Part shown: positions 45,025 to 54,741 of the stretch, in pieces
Layout: the number at the start of each line of letters is the position of its first letter
Position numbering within the stretch: the first letter of the stretch is position 1
Assembly: GCA_945957385.1 (NCBI GenBank)
Contig: CAMFKP010000001.1
Span: 1 to 64,000, forward strand
DNA: 64,000 nt
Origin: an uncultured Aeromonadaceae bacterium
GTDB lineage: Bacteria > Pseudomonadota > Gammaproteobacteria > Enterobacterales > Aeromonadaceae
Reading direction: 5' to 3'
Position numbers and translations under genes: made by a program
The notes under the pieces: generated by a model
Told to the model about the DNA's origin: nothing
Seen by the model: the letters and a program-made list of their open reading frames with translations, nothing else
Databases searched by the model: none

Positions 45025-46250
45025 GCTTGAGTATGTCTCTTAATACTGCAGATAAGCCGTTGTTAAAGCATGATGCAGTTATTCCTCCAATTTACGTTGA
45101 CAAAAAAGAGCTCAATAGCTTGCTTTTGGAGTGCGTAAAGGCTGGGGTTAGTGATATTTATATCAACTCCGGTCGGCCTGTTCTTGCTGAGGTGTGGGGG
45201 AAGATGCACCGTATTACGAAGCGGCCAATAGGGCAACAGGAAGCAATGGTGCTGGTAGACATGCTTCTAGAGCCGGCGCTAAGGAATAAGGTTATCTCAG
45301 GTCATCCTCAGCCATCTGCATATACCTTTGTTGATCCGTATAAGGTGAATGATGATGGGTCGGAGCTAAAGCATCGTTTCCGTATCAATGTTTCTCGGAC
45401 GAGGTATAAAAGTGAGTACGGGATTCAGGGTGTAATTCGTGTTCTTCAGTCTGATCCCCCAGACGTTGAATGGGAAGATGAACTCGATGACTTTAGGTAT
45501 GTTCCAGGCAAGCTGGCTGTGCCTCGAAGGCTGTACGAGGGTATGTTGGCGACGGATGGCCTGACATTGATCAGCGGGTCAACGGGGTCAGGCAAGACAA
45601 CCTTGTTTGCAGCATTGCTTAAATATACGGCGCTTTGGGAAGACTCTCCAATCAAGGGGAATATTCTGACTGGTGAGCATCCGGTGGAGTTTGTTTTTGA
45701 TCGAGTTCTTTCGCCCCACTCTGAAATCTTGCAGCATGCAATTGGTGAAGATGTACCAAGCTTTGCTGAGTATGTGCGGGATCTGATGCGTCGGCACCCT
45801 GCATTGGGTGTTATTGGTGAGATTCGGGATCGGGAAACCATTGGGGCCGCGCTGGAGCTTTCATTGACAGGGCATCCAGCTTGGGGGACTGTTCATGCGA
45901 ATGACACACCCGCAATGTTGCCGCGTCTTTTGAGCTTGTTCCCGCATGCAGACAGGCCATCAGTGCAAGCGAACTTGATTGAATCGACTCGTATGCTGAT
46001 TAATCAGTCGCTAGCAAGGACCGTCGATGGTAAGCGGACAGCTATTCGCAGCTATCTGCAAATCACACCCAAAATTAGGTCAGTGCTTGAGAAGTGCAAA
46101 GGCCAAGAGGAACTTGGGATGGCCATCCGAGAGGCATTGTTCAAATATGGGGTGACGAAAACAGCAGCTGCTAAAGAAGCGTATTCGCGTGGGCTTATTG
46201 ATGAACGTGAAGTTAGCCGTATAACGGCTGGTGAGGAACAGTATGTCTAA
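45021..46250 (+). CDS. dotB: DotB/TraJ secretion ATPase
   Basis: AAA+/PilT-type hexameric ATPase: Walker A GSTGSGKTT at residues 186-194, Asp box GEHPVEF, Walker B region LGVIGEIRDRETI, His box GHPAWGTVHAND. Drives the type IVB transporter at the inner-membrane base. GTG start overlaps the dotC stop, and ATG 45033 is possible. Confidence 0.88.
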   Translation: MSLSMSLNTADKPLLKHDAVIPPIYVDKKELNSLLLECVKAGVSDIYINSGRPVLAEVWGKMHRITKRPIGQQEAMVLVDMLLEPALRNKVISGHPQPSAYTFVDPYKVNDDGSELKHRFRINVSRTRYKSEYGIQGVIRVLQSDPPDVEWEDELDDFRYVPGKLAVPRRLYEGMLATDGLTLISGSTGSGKTTLFAALLKYTALWEDSPIKGNILTGEHPVEFVFDRVLSPHSEILQHAIGEDVPSFAEYVRDLMRRHPALGVIGEIRDRETIGAALELSLTGHPAWGTVHANDTPAMLPRLLSLFPHADRPSVQANLIESTRMLINQSLARTVDGKRTAIRSYLQITPKIRSVLEKCKGQEELGMAIREALFKYGVTKTAAAKEAYSRGLIDEREVSRITAGEEQYV

Positions 46251-46497
46251 AAATGTTGTTGATGATCATTGGAGGAATACTGGCAATGAGGTCGATGCCG
46301 CTGGTATGAGCGCCTGGGGGTTGTTGCCCTTGCCATTGCTGATCATTTGGAAGTCATGGTGGGTGGTTGCTCTGATTGTAGTTTTTTTGGAGGTCTTTAT
46401 TTTTCTTGCAAACAAAGGATACAAAACATACGTGGCGATTCGACGCCTGCGGGTTTGGTTCTCTGGTAGTCGCAAGATGGTAAGGAAATATTGGTAG
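46243..46497 (+). CDS. icmT: IcmT/TraK-like small membrane protein, 84 aa
   Basis: HWRN near the N-terminus, one strong hydrophobic region (LLPLPLLIIW...FLEVFIFLA), then RRLRVWFSGSRKMVRKYW: the IcmT/TraK layout. It follows dotB and overlaps it by 8 nt, the position of traK after traJ in IncI plasmids. Part of the inner-membrane complex. Confidence 0.8.
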   Translation: MSKNVVDDHWRNTGNEVDAAGMSAWGLLPLPLLIIWKSWWVVALIVVFLEVFIFLANKGYKTYVAIRRLRVWFSGSRKMVRKYW

Positions 46498-46524
46498 GTT
46501 GAATTCTTCTGGAGGGAAGATGGT

Positions 46525-47655
46525 ATGGCAAATAATGGTTCGGATAAGGTTGTATCGGTGGGGCATGATGATGGGCACTATTGCCATAAACTGGCTATCG
46601 AGCCAGGTGCAATTAAAGTATGTCCGGTGACAAATGAGCCGCTGCCGAAAGATCAAGTTTTTCAGTTCGACATGCCATCACGAGTGGCAGTCGGTTGCAT
46701 TATCGGTAATGCCGAAATTGAAACTGATGACACCAATATCTACGAAGTAGAGTACATGGTGGGCAATGAAAGGATTACACAGCGGTTTACGGTGATTGGG
46801 AATGAGCAGTCTAGTTTGCCGATTGAAGATACGCGGAGCAATGATTTCCCTGTATCGGGTGCAATTCTGGCATTGGTTCACCATGCGCTGTATAGCGCCG
46901 GATTGGGCGGGCGAAAAGTGCATATTGCGACCGGCCTGCCGTACAACCGTTTCTATATGCCAGGTGGCGTGCGAAACGAAGCGCTGATCAAGGCCAAAAC
47001 AGATCATTTGTTGAATGCAAAAGTGCGAAATCTGAATCCGAATGTGAAACTAGCGGAAATTGTTGAGCATACAGTGGTTCCTGAGGGGTTGGCAGCCCAC
47101 TTTGATATGCTTTTTGATGATCAAGGCGGGGTTAATGAAGAATATGCCGAGAACATTAATGAAGCGCCTTATGGCTTTATCGATATCGGTGGGAATACGA
47201 CCGATGTTGTTGTGATCCAGAAAGGTGGCGAGAGTTTCGATCCTGTACGGTCATTTACGTTGGATGCGGGTGGTTTGCATGCGGAAGGTGACATTGAAAA
47301 CGCTTTGCGAATTGAGTTCAACCTTGAAGGCGGTTATGTGTTGCCACGGCTGACCATGGAAAAACTGGCGCGTAGCGGCATTATCCGGCTTCGGGGTAAA
47401 AACCACGACATGCGCGAGAAAATTGTAGAGCCGGCGTTGCGTAGTCAAGCCTTTCGGATCGTGAACGAGATCAAAGCAAAAATGAAGGGTGCTGATGACC
47501 TCGATGGGGTTATGTTGATTGGGGGCGGATCAATTTTGCTGAGCAAGCATCTCAAAACGCTGCTCGGTGATCGTCTGCATGTCGTTGAAGTTGAGCACGG
47601 GCACTTTGCTAACGCTCGCGGTATGTTGAAACGTATCAAATACATCAATGGCTAG
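46525..47655 (+). CDS. parM: ParM/StbA-like actin-family protein, 376 aa
   Basis: Actin-like ATPase pattern: phosphate-1 region VSVGHDDGHY, phosphate-2 region GFIDIGGNTTDVVVI and the adenosine motif GVMLIGGGSILL. Closest to plasmid segregation actins (ParM/StbA). Such proteins push plasmid copies apart with a ParR-type adaptor. Here it sits inside a conjugation operon, 27 nt after icmT. SD GGAGGG. Confidence 0.85.
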   Translation: MANNGSDKVVSVGHDDGHYCHKLAIEPGAIKVCPVTNEPLPKDQVFQFDMPSRVAVGCIIGNAEIETDDTNIYEVEYMVGNERITQRFTVIGNEQSSLPIEDTRSNDFPVSGAILALVHHALYSAGLGGRKVHIATGLPYNRFYMPGGVRNEALIKAKTDHLLNAKVRNLNPNVKLAEIVEHTVVPEGLAAHFDMLFDDQGGVNEEYAENINEAPYGFIDIGGNTTDVVVIQKGGESFDPVRSFTLDAGGLHAEGDIENALRIEFNLEGGYVLPRLTMEKLARSGIIRLRGKNHDMREKIVEPALRSQAFRIVNEIKAKMKGADDLDGVMLIGGGSILLSKHLKTLLGDRLHVVEVEHGHFANARGMLKRIKYING

Positions 47656-47667
47656 TTCGGGGGCGTT

Positions 47668-48468
47668 ATGGTTGATCCTCGCGAAACCCCAAAAGTAATC
47701 CGTCCTGTCAGCCTCCCGAGGGATGTAGGGATTCTCGTTCCTCAAATGGGTGAATTGCTGGAATTTTGCGATAGCAACCCTGCCTTGGCGGGGTTGATGG
47801 GCAATCTAATCGTTGAGGTGATCAAGGAGGGCTTTAAAACTAGCCCTGTATTGAAGCTGATTCAGGCAGGCGATGTGGCTACGGTTCAGCGGATTGCATT
47901 AGATAGCCGCATTGAGTGGAATAGGATTAGGACGGAGTTTCTTGTGAATACGGGTTTTACTTCTCACAGCATTGCGCAGGGGAATGTAACGCCAAGAAAA
48001 AGCAAGAGAAGGCCTATCCAATCAGCGCAGTTGCCGAAGCCTTCGTCAGAAGAGTCGGTTGCTAGTGAAAGTGGCGTGGGTGCTAACGCACTAGGGGCTT
48101 CTGAGGCAATGGGCATGGGTGTGGTCGGTTCACCTGTTGCGGGTGCGGTGTTGGACGCAACGGAGAGTTCAGATTCATCAGGTCCAATTATCGATGGGCA
48201 AACGACATCGAGCATGAGTTTGGCTGAAGTTGCTGGGGGAAGTAATGCGAAGGCTGTCGATGAAATGACAGTGAGCAATGCGAGAAATCCTGAGAATGCT
48301 CAGCTGGGAGTGGCCAATAAGGCTGAGGTCGTTACAGGAACTGATCGCGTGGCAGAGCCCGTGAGTAAAGAAGGCGTAGTACGCTCAGTGAATGTCGCTG
48401 GGGGTGGTGATGAAAATGCGTCTGGCAAGAAAGAACCAGCAGTGGTCAAAAGGAATTTCACATTCTAA
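47668..48468 (+). CDS. Hypothetical ParM-partner candidate, 266 aa
   Basis: Residues 1-110 form a helical domain, and residues 110-266 are low-complexity and Ala/Ser/Gly-rich. Follows parM by 12 nt, the usual place for a ParR/StbB adaptor. No ParR domain is recognised. The role is inferred from position only. Confidence 0.65.
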   Translation: MVDPRETPKVIRPVSLPRDVGILVPQMGELLEFCDSNPALAGLMGNLIVEVIKEGFKTSPVLKLIQAGDVATVQRIALDSRIEWNRIRTEFLVNTGFTSHSIAQGNVTPRKSKRRPIQSAQLPKPSSEESVASESGVGANALGASEAMGMGVVGSPVAGAVLDATESSDSSGPIIDGQTTSSMSLAEVAGGSNAKAVDEMTVSNARNPENAQLGVANKAEVVTGTDRVAEPVSKEGVVRSVNVAGGGDENASGKKEPAVVKRNFTF

Positions 48469-48484
48469 TAGGTAGGGGCAAGGT

Positions 48485-48868
48485 ATGGAGTTTAAGTTTC
48501 GCTGTTTAGCGGTCTTGATGTCGGTATGCGTGGTTTACGCGCATGCGGGTTTTGTGGACAACACGACAGACCAGGTGAGTACAACACCATCTGAGCCAGA
48601 ACGGGCAGTAACATCAGCCCGTGGTGGCGACGTGACAGGTGCTTGCATCGACCATTTGCGTGAACGGGGTTTTGTTTTCTATGACCAGAAAACCCTGGAT
48701 GAATACAACAGCTCGAAGGTAAAGGCCGAAGTGGAGTCAACTCCGCCGCGAGTTAAAACAGAATTTGTGGTGGTAGAGAAATGTCCATTGCCTCCAAAAA
48801 CTAAAAAGGCAGTGAAGAGCCGCAAAAAAGCAAGCAAAGCGAAGGTGGAAACTACGTGCGCAAAATAG
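48485..48868 (+). CDS. Exported small protein, 127 aa
   Basis: Signal peptide (residues 1-22, VYAHA), then a soluble domain with three Cys and a very basic end (KKAVKSRKKASKAK). Not recognised. Overlaps the next gene by 13 nt. Confidence 0.7.
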   Translation: MEFKFRCLAVLMSVCVVYAHAGFVDNTTDQVSTTPSEPERAVTSARGGDVTGACIDHLRERGFVFYDQKTLDEYNSSKVKAEVESTPPRVKTEFVVVEKCPLPPKTKKAVKSRKKASKAKVETTCAK

Positions 48869-49761
48869 TCGTGTTGTTTGCGATGGCGCTTGGGTCTGCA
48901 ACAGCAGGTGCGAATTACGAGCCGGCAAGGGCTCGTAATTTCCAAAGCGTAGTTGGATGGGCAAATCCAGCTAATGCGGCGAAAATTGCTTCTGTGGTTG
49001 CGGGCTTATCGAAGCGGCCCGCGGATTCCTTTGTCGCATCGCCATCGCCGGTGAAATATCTTTGGGTGGTGCGAGATAAAAAAGATGGTTCGGTTCTGGT
49101 GATCAACGACGCAGGTAATTTGGTACTTCAGCCAAATGGCAGCGTAATTGATTTGGTGAGCCGTCAAGTTGTTGTAGGCAATGATACGATCTCGAAAATT
49201 CGGGCAGAGGTGTTAAAAGGCATTTCGCCTGAGATGACCCTAAATTACAAGATGGGCAACGGCGAAGGCCGAAATGTGGTGCTGTGGACTGCTGTAGATT
49301 GCCCCAGTTGCGTGATTCTGGAGCGCGGATTAGATAGCTTCACCAATGGAATGAATGGGGTTATCAGGATAGTGCCCACTATGCTTGCACCAATGCATGA
49401 AACTACATTGTCGCAAATATGGTGCAGCGATGATCCGGCAGTTGCTTGGGAAAAATGGATGAAGGAATCCAAGTTGGTGGGCCCGAGCAAGAAAGGCGGG
49501 AGCGTTGGATGTGAAAAGGCAGCTAAAATGGGTGATGACCTTGGTGTGGTGCTGAGGTCGGCTGGTTTTCCTGTGTACGGTACGCCATCCTTTATTTATG
49601 AAAATGGGCTTGTTAATGCGCATATTTTGAAAAATGCTGGATTGCGTGGTGATAGTCTTTACGGTTTGCCGAGCTCAGATATATTGCGATTAGGCCTGGT
49701 TTCTAAATCTGAAAATCAATCTGGGTGGGTTTCGTATAACCGTTTAAAACTTGGTAAGTGA
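48856..49761 (+). CDS. DsbC-like periplasmic thiol protein, 301 aa
   Basis: Signal peptide (residues 1-18), then a thioredoxin-fold domain with the active-site Cys149-x-x-Cys152 in VDCPSC and a cis-Pro loop GTPSF near residue 246. Type IVB conjugation plasmids often carry such a protein (IncI TrbB). Likely shapes disulfides of the secretion complex. GTG start with AGGTGGA. Length fits DsbC/G-like proteins. Confidence 0.75.
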   Translation: MRKIVVLFAMALGSATAGANYEPARARNFQSVVGWANPANAAKIASVVAGLSKRPADSFVASPSPVKYLWVVRDKKDGSVLVINDAGNLVLQPNGSVIDLVSRQVVVGNDTISKIRAEVLKGISPEMTLNYKMGNGEGRNVVLWTAVDCPSCVILERGLDSFTNGMNGVIRIVPTMLAPMHETTLSQIWCSDDPAVAWEKWMKESKLVGPSKKGGSVGCEKAAKMGDDLGVVLRSAGFPVYGTPSFIYENGLVNAHILKNAGLRGDSLYGLPSSDILRLGLVSKSENQSGWVSYNRLKLGK

Positions 49762-50081
49762 TAATTGGGATGCGGGACGCTAACGATAAGTTTACGAGCG
49801 ACCTTCTAGGAGGCCATAAGCCGCGTGGCAGGAAAAGAAGCGGAATGGCAATTAGTGCTACAGAGCGCTCGCGAAGGTTTAGGAAAAACAACCAAGCCAT
49901 AACGCTTAATAAGGCAGGTTTCTTGGATGGATATAGGGCAGGCATTGGTGGTGAAGATGGCACAAATCCCGATGTCGATGATATCTTTTCATGGCGGATG
50001 GGGTGGCTAGTGGCCAATAAAATGCTTCCCAGAACGGTAAAGATAGATGAATTGCTGCGCGATATAGAAAACGACCTTTAA
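49758..50081 (+). CDS. Hypothetical protein, 107 aa
   Basis: Not recognised. Basic N-terminal part (GGHKPRGRKRSG, ERSRRFRKN), then a helical domain with GFLDGYRAG. GTG start at 49758 overlaps the DsbC-like gene, and ATG 49770 is the alternative. Last gene before a strong terminator. Confidence 0.65.
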   Translation: MIIGMRDANDKFTSDLLGGHKPRGRKRSGMAISATERSRRFRKNNQAITLNKAGFLDGYRAGIGGEDGTNPDVDDIFSWRMGWLVANKMLPRTVKIDELLRDIENDL

Positions 50082-50097
50082 GGTCGTTTTTTTTTTT
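50068..50097 (+). terminator. Intrinsic terminator of the conjugation operon
   Basis: AAAACGACCT and AGGTCGTTTT, then ten T. Its left arm overlaps the stop of 49758-50081. Confidence 0.95.
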
Positions 50098-50157
50098 GCC
50101 GGCAGATCTGTGATCGAGTTCATTAATTACCGTTGCAAAACGCCTTTTCTGCGTGTA

Positions 50158-50181
50158 CCTTAATATCAGATGATATTAAGG
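50158..50181. promoter_or_regulatory. 24-bp palindromic operator
   Basis: CCTTAATATCA and TGATATTAAGG, eleven perfect pairs around GA, directly before the SD of the XRE gene. The expected site for autoregulation. Confidence 0.8.
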
Positions 50182-50192
50182 AAGGAGGTCGT

Positions 50193-50489
50193 ATGAATTT
50201 TGGCGAATTGATGCGGCATGAGCGTGAGAAAAGACGGATTTCCATCGAATGTGTGTCGCATGCGACCAAGAAATCAGTGGCCTATTGGTCAATGATCGAA
50301 CGTGGGATCAAGCCGGCACCGAGTGATGAGTTGATTTCTGAAGCCGCGAAAGTTATTGGGTTTGATGTAGACGCGGCATTCGTCGCAGCTGGGCGGCTCC
50401 CGCCAGACATGAAGGCTAAAATTGGTGATGTTGTAGCGCTATTTCGGAGCCAAATGGGTGCTCAGGCTGCTCAGGCGATGTGCGGGTGA
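50193..50489 (+). CDS. XRE-family transcriptional regulator, 98 aa
   Basis: Cro/C1-type HTH: FGELMRHEREKRRISIECVSHATKKS, then VAYWSMIERGIKPAPSDE. Short C-terminal helix, no second domain. Start at 50193 behind AAGGAGG. Likely represses itself through 50158-50181, and may control neighbouring conjugation genes. Confidence 0.85.
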   Translation: MNFGELMRHEREKRRISIECVSHATKKSVAYWSMIERGIKPAPSDELISEAAKVIGFDVDAAFVAAGRLPPDMKAKIGDVVALFRSQMGAQAAQAMCG

Positions 50490-50619
50490 TTTTTGATATA
50501 TGATTTTCAGCTTGTAATGCGTTGTTTTTGTTACTAAAGGGTTGAAATTTCTGTTTGCATGGTTGCGGTAAGTGTAAGTGCAGTGCAGACTGAAAAGGTG
50601 CGATTTGTAGGGGGTTGAA

Positions 50620-51687
50620 ATGAATTGGTTCGGTAAAGCGGCGCAGTCGCTAGAAAAGGCGGCTACACAAGAGTCGATTGAAGTAAGTCGAGGCATTGCT
50701 AGATCGGCTAATTCGTTAGCAGGGGATGCAACATTTGCCGCAATGGCGCTTGGACAGCAGCGTAATGAGTTGCAGGCCCAGGTTGAAGGGTTGCAGGAAA
50801 ACCTGAAAGATTGGCAAAACCGCAGCCAGTCACAGGAAGACACGATTGCTTTCCTGACGGCTCAGCTGAATGCAATGCATAGCGCACTAACCAAAGCAAC
50901 GGGTGATGTGGCCCAATTAACGGGGCTCGATCCGAATGTGGTTGGTGGCCGGTATAAATTGGCAGCGATTGACACAATGCGTGACGAATTTGCAAACGGG
51001 GATTTGGCCGGTACGGGGGTGTATCTAGAAGACCGTCCAGGGGTATGGAGTGAGCGAATTGAAACCCGTTTGACCAAAGCGAAGCGGATGTTAAGCCAGT
51101 GGAATCAAATTAAAGAGAATGAGCGGGTGGGCATGTCGAAAGACGAAGCGTGGCATGCTGTAAATACACCAGGACCAAATAATCCAGGGCATGTGTGGGG
51201 TAAAAATAGCGCAGCTTATTGGCTGGATTACAACCCAGACCTGCTGGATGTGGCCGATGATGCCGCGAGTACGGCGCTGGCAAATTATCAGGCGGTGGAT
51301 GATGTGTTGGTGCGTGCGATCAATGCGCAAAGTGGTTTGGTGCCCGTTGGCGCAAATCTGAAACCAGTGTGGGGACAGCGTGCGGATAGTGCATACGGGG
51401 CGCTTGTGGCGACAGGGGACTATGCCACACACAGTGTTCATCCAAGCATGCAAGAAAAGCTATCGAACTGGACTGCTGCAACAAGAGGAATTGGGTTGAA
51501 GCCAGAGTTTTATGGCACGGCAGCAAGGAGTCTGGCGGGATACATGCAGAATAAATTAGGGTACGACATCATGGGCGAAGATGCGGTGAAGCGTGTTCGT
51601 CAGTTGCCTGTCAATAATGCAGCGATATCGCATTCAAACGGTAAAGGGGTGGCGAGTGTTGGTTCTGCGGGTATGCATTTGAATTGA
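50620..51687 (+). CDS. Coiled-coil hypothetical protein, 355 aa
   Basis: Residues 40-90 predict a coiled coil (QRNELQAQVEGLQENLKDWQN). The C-terminal 250 residues are helical with Gly/Asn-rich loops. No signal peptide. Not recognised. Between the XRE gene and dotA, so probably a plasmid-specific transfer accessory. Confidence 0.7.
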   Translation: MNWFGKAAQSLEKAATQESIEVSRGIARSANSLAGDATFAAMALGQQRNELQAQVEGLQENLKDWQNRSQSQEDTIAFLTAQLNAMHSALTKATGDVAQLTGLDPNVVGGRYKLAAIDTMRDEFANGDLAGTGVYLEDRPGVWSERIETRLTKAKRMLSQWNQIKENERVGMSKDEAWHAVNTPGPNNPGHVWGKNSAAYWLDYNPDLLDVADDAASTALANYQAVDDVLVRAINAQSGLVPVGANLKPVWGQRADSAYGALVATGDYATHSVHPSMQEKLSNWTAATRGIGLKPEFYGTAARSLAGYMQNKLGYDIMGEDAVKRVRQLPVNNAAISHSNGKGVASVGSAGMHLN

Positions 51688-51700
51688 GTTTGAGATAGGA

Positions 51701-51732
51701 AAAAAAAGCCCGTTGTTTAACGGGCTTTTTTG
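51701..51732. terminator. Bidirectional terminator between convergent genes
   Basis: AAAAGCCCG and CGGGCTTTT with A and T tracts on both sides. Serves 50620-51687 and dotA. Confidence 0.9.
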
Positions 51733-51741
51733 TTTGATGGT

Positions 51742-54531
51742 TTAGTCGGCGCGATTTTTTGGCCGATTGGTTTGGCTTGGGGGCGCTGACGGACGATCTC
51801 CGGTGGAGCCAATAGGAGAGTCGCCCTTGCCGACGCCGCCAGGAGAGCTATGGTTCCCGCGCAGGGTGTCAAGCATTTCTGCTCGATGTTTTGACTCGGA
51901 TTCTTGCTGTTGTTTCTGGTCTTGAGCATTTCTGCGAGATTGACGGGCAGCCGATACGCTGGCGGGAACGCCGGATGCGGCACTTGAGCCAACATTAGAG
52001 ATGATGTTGCCTGCTGTTTGTGCAGCGTTGGTTTCACCAAAGTCTTTCACAAAGCCACCAACCCATGTCATTACTTCGCTAGGTAGCGTTTGTGGTAGCC
52101 CGAGGCAGAGTTTGATGGCGTTAAACATGACAATGATATAAATGTAAGTCATTGCGATAAAGCCAGCTAGACCAGTTACGAAGGACTGGCCTTGAACTGA
52201 AGAAACGGCGATTGAGAAGAATTGACCGACAAACCATGAAACTGGATAGAGAAGCACGAGGCCTATGCATAGGCCGATAATAATCAGAACTGGGCGCATG
52301 AATACGCTCATGATTAAAAGATAGCCTTTCTCCTGACTGCCCATGAATGTATCTCCACCAGGCGAAAAGTGCATCACAGCCCAGAGCACCACAGAGACGA
52401 TGGCTTCGACTACGGCTACCAGCCAGCCAACGACAGACAGTGCAATAACAATGAATGGCATCATGGGCAGGAAGTAGGCCATGATAAAGCCGGCAGCAAG
52501 GATGGCGTACATCAGTGGTGCCAGCATGGTGAGTAGGTCAATAAAGCCAGAAAGTATGGCTCTCGCAGTCGCAATGATGTTGCCGGCAATACCAGCGGTA
52601 GTGACTTCCGCAACGGCTTCGGTGGCCTTTGCTGCCCAACCTTCTTTTCGAGTGTCGATCCATTGGGCGGCAGCAACCAGTAAAGGGCGAGACATCATCA
52701 GAATTTCGGCTGCTGTAACAATGCAATCGCCAGCAGCTTTAATTTGTAGAAGTGGGTCAGCGCCATTAGCGCCGAGTTGGCGGGCGATGCTGTTGGCGAA
52801 GTTGGCACCAAAGTGCATGTAGACAGAATCGAGATAATTAGAAGAGTCTTTGCCGATGGTATTCACAAGGGTGTCGTTACTGGTGCCTTTTAGTGGGTTC
52901 GTGACACCACACATCATGCTGACTGTCTCTGGCGCACCAACAGAAACTGACATATTGGTAACGCCTTGGCGGTATTCTTTTTCAAGGCTTTCTGGTGTTT
53001 TTGATTTTGCTTCATGCAGAACAGCTGCCTGAATTGCAATATTGTGGTACGGCTCGATAGCGCGTTTTAATTCAACGTAGGTGTCGCCATCCTTGGGTTC
53101 CATTAGGGGGAAGTCCCAAGAGGGTTTTGCGATTGAATAGTTTTGGGTGATGGTGGTGGCGTCACGTATGGTGTCACGGACGCGGCCAAGTCGGGAATGC
53201 GCGGCACCGGCACCCATCCAGCCGTACTTGGTCATGTTCTCGGTGATGGCTAGGTAGAGGGCGCTGTTAGTGCCATTGCCAGATGATGAGTCTGTTAGCG
53301 TTTTCTTAATGATGAGGCCAAAGGATTTCATCATCAGGTTATTCAGTTGTAGCCCCATGGCGTGGAGTTTGCTGACACCTGGAACTAGAGCGTCGCCGCT
53401 GGCTGCAGTGATCGCTGTTTCAAGGTTGATTGCGGTCTCGGGGTTTGCAGCTAAGGCAGAGCTATCTGCAACGAGTTGGTCCATTGATGCTTTGAGCTCG
53501 GCTAACGTGGTGGAAGCGAGAGCCTGAACTTCAGAGTTTTCAATGACGCAGCCGCCTACAACATCGTTTGCTAGTGTTTGTGATGCAAGTAGCATCAGGC
53601 AGCCGGTGTCCTTCTTGATGGCTGTAGCAGCTGCTTCAATGGGATCTTTGCCGCTAACGGAGCTGTAGGTTCCGAAAATGCCTTCTTGTTTATTGCTGGC
53701 TGGTGTTGAGATGCGTTTTTTTAGATTCCACGAGTAAGACACGTTGACCGAGCCGCACATGCCCAGGCTGCCAGTTTTGTTGCTAGTGTCGAAGGTGGTC
53801 ATGCCGTAAGCCATGGTGGAATAGCCCACACCGGCATCGCTGGCAGGCGTTGTTTTGATCGCGGCGGCCATGGTTGGCTCAAGCGTTGCGATGTTTAGCG
53901 GAAAGCCGAGTTTGGTGTTTGCACTGGTATAGCCAAGGTTGCACATCCGCATTTGGTATGCGTTTTCGACCAGTGGCGTGAAGGCGGGAGAGGCGTTTAC
54001 GGCGGAGGTGATCATCATTTCAACTTGGCGAGTCACTGCGCTTGAAACAAATGATTCCCAAACCTTGCTTGCAAGGCCGCACGAAAGAATTGCAACGGTC
54101 AGCACAAACATTTGGATTGCGTTATAACCAAAAGATCCAGGTATAAGCATCGTGAATGCCGAGAGGGTGCGGAGTGTGGTTGTTTTTTTGTTCCACTTTC
54201 GCCCCAAAGCTTCGCCATCGCTGGCTGTGTTCCAAATGCCAAAAATTGTGACAAAGAAGAGGAATAGGGCACCAAGGAATAAGCCGCCTGAGTTGTAGGC
54301 GGCAATGAGGCCGTCAGATCCACCGATGCTATAGGGTAGAGGTGTTGAGTCGTTGGCAATCATGCCAAGCTGAGCAGCGGCTTTGATAAGCGTATCACTG
54401 CCTGTGATTGCCCCCATTCCTTGAAGTAGGAATGTGATGACATCCCCAAAGGTGGCATAAAGCATGAGCATCGATAGGTCTGCCGTGGTGGCAAACGAGC
54501 CATCGAATATTGGGGTGAATGGGTGGGCCAT
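51742..54531 (-). CDS. dotA: DotA/TraY polytopic membrane protein, 929 aa
   Basis: DotA/TraY family: N-terminal hydrophobic segments (FGDVITFLLQGMGAI, LFLGALFLFFVTIFGIWN), a long soluble middle with several Cys, and a C-terminal cluster of membrane helices (residues about 660-830), then a Gln/Ser/Pro-rich tail. In IncI and Dot/Icm systems it is an inner-membrane component encoded apart from dotDCB. Here it is on the opposite strand. No obvious SD. Confidence 0.85.
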   Translation of the reverse strand: MAHPFTPIFDGSFATTADLSMLMLYATFGDVITFLLQGMGAITGSDTLIKAAAQLGMIANDSTPLPYSIGGSDGLIAAYNSGGLFLGALFLFFVTIFGIWNTASDGEALGRKWNKKTTTLRTLSAFTMLIPGSFGYNAIQMFVLTVAILSCGLASKVWESFVSSAVTRQVEMMITSAVNASPAFTPLVENAYQMRMCNLGYTSANTKLGFPLNIATLEPTMAAAIKTTPASDAGVGYSTMAYGMTTFDTSNKTGSLGMCGSVNVSYSWNLKKRISTPASNKQEGIFGTYSSVSGKDPIEAAATAIKKDTGCLMLLASQTLANDVVGGCVIENSEVQALASTTLAELKASMDQLVADSSALAANPETAINLETAITAASGDALVPGVSKLHAMGLQLNNLMMKSFGLIIKKTLTDSSSGNGTNSALYLAITENMTKYGWMGAGAAHSRLGRVRDTIRDATTITQNYSIAKPSWDFPLMEPKDGDTYVELKRAIEPYHNIAIQAAVLHEAKSKTPESLEKEYRQGVTNMSVSVGAPETVSMMCGVTNPLKGTSNDTLVNTIGKDSSNYLDSVYMHFGANFANSIARQLGANGADPLLQIKAAGDCIVTAAEILMMSRPLLVAAAQWIDTRKEGWAAKATEAVAEVTTAGIAGNIIATARAILSGFIDLLTMLAPLMYAILAAGFIMAYFLPMMPFIVIALSVVGWLVAVVEAIVSVVLWAVMHFSPGGDTFMGSQEKGYLLIMSVFMRPVLIIIGLCIGLVLLYPVSWFVGQFFSIAVSSVQGQSFVTGLAGFIAMTYIYIIVMFNAIKLCLGLPQTLPSEVMTWVGGFVKDFGETNAAQTAGNIISNVGSSAASGVPASVSAARQSRRNAQDQKQQQESESKHRAEMLDTLRGNHSSPGGVGKGDSPIGSTGDRPSAPPSQTNRPKNRAD

Positions 54532-54741
54532 CTATGTTTTGAACCTTCTACTATTTTCAGCGATTGCCATTATTGTGCATGCTTTTCAATAGGCTTTCGG
54601 CTTAATTTCTCCGCGCATTTTCGTATTTATGGCATTTAGCATTTGAGGCACCCATTTTTGGGGTGTTTGATGTGTATTTATGGAGAATGAAGCTCTGTTT
54701 TTGATGCATTCGGTTAATCTGTTGTGTGTCTTTGGGGGTAC

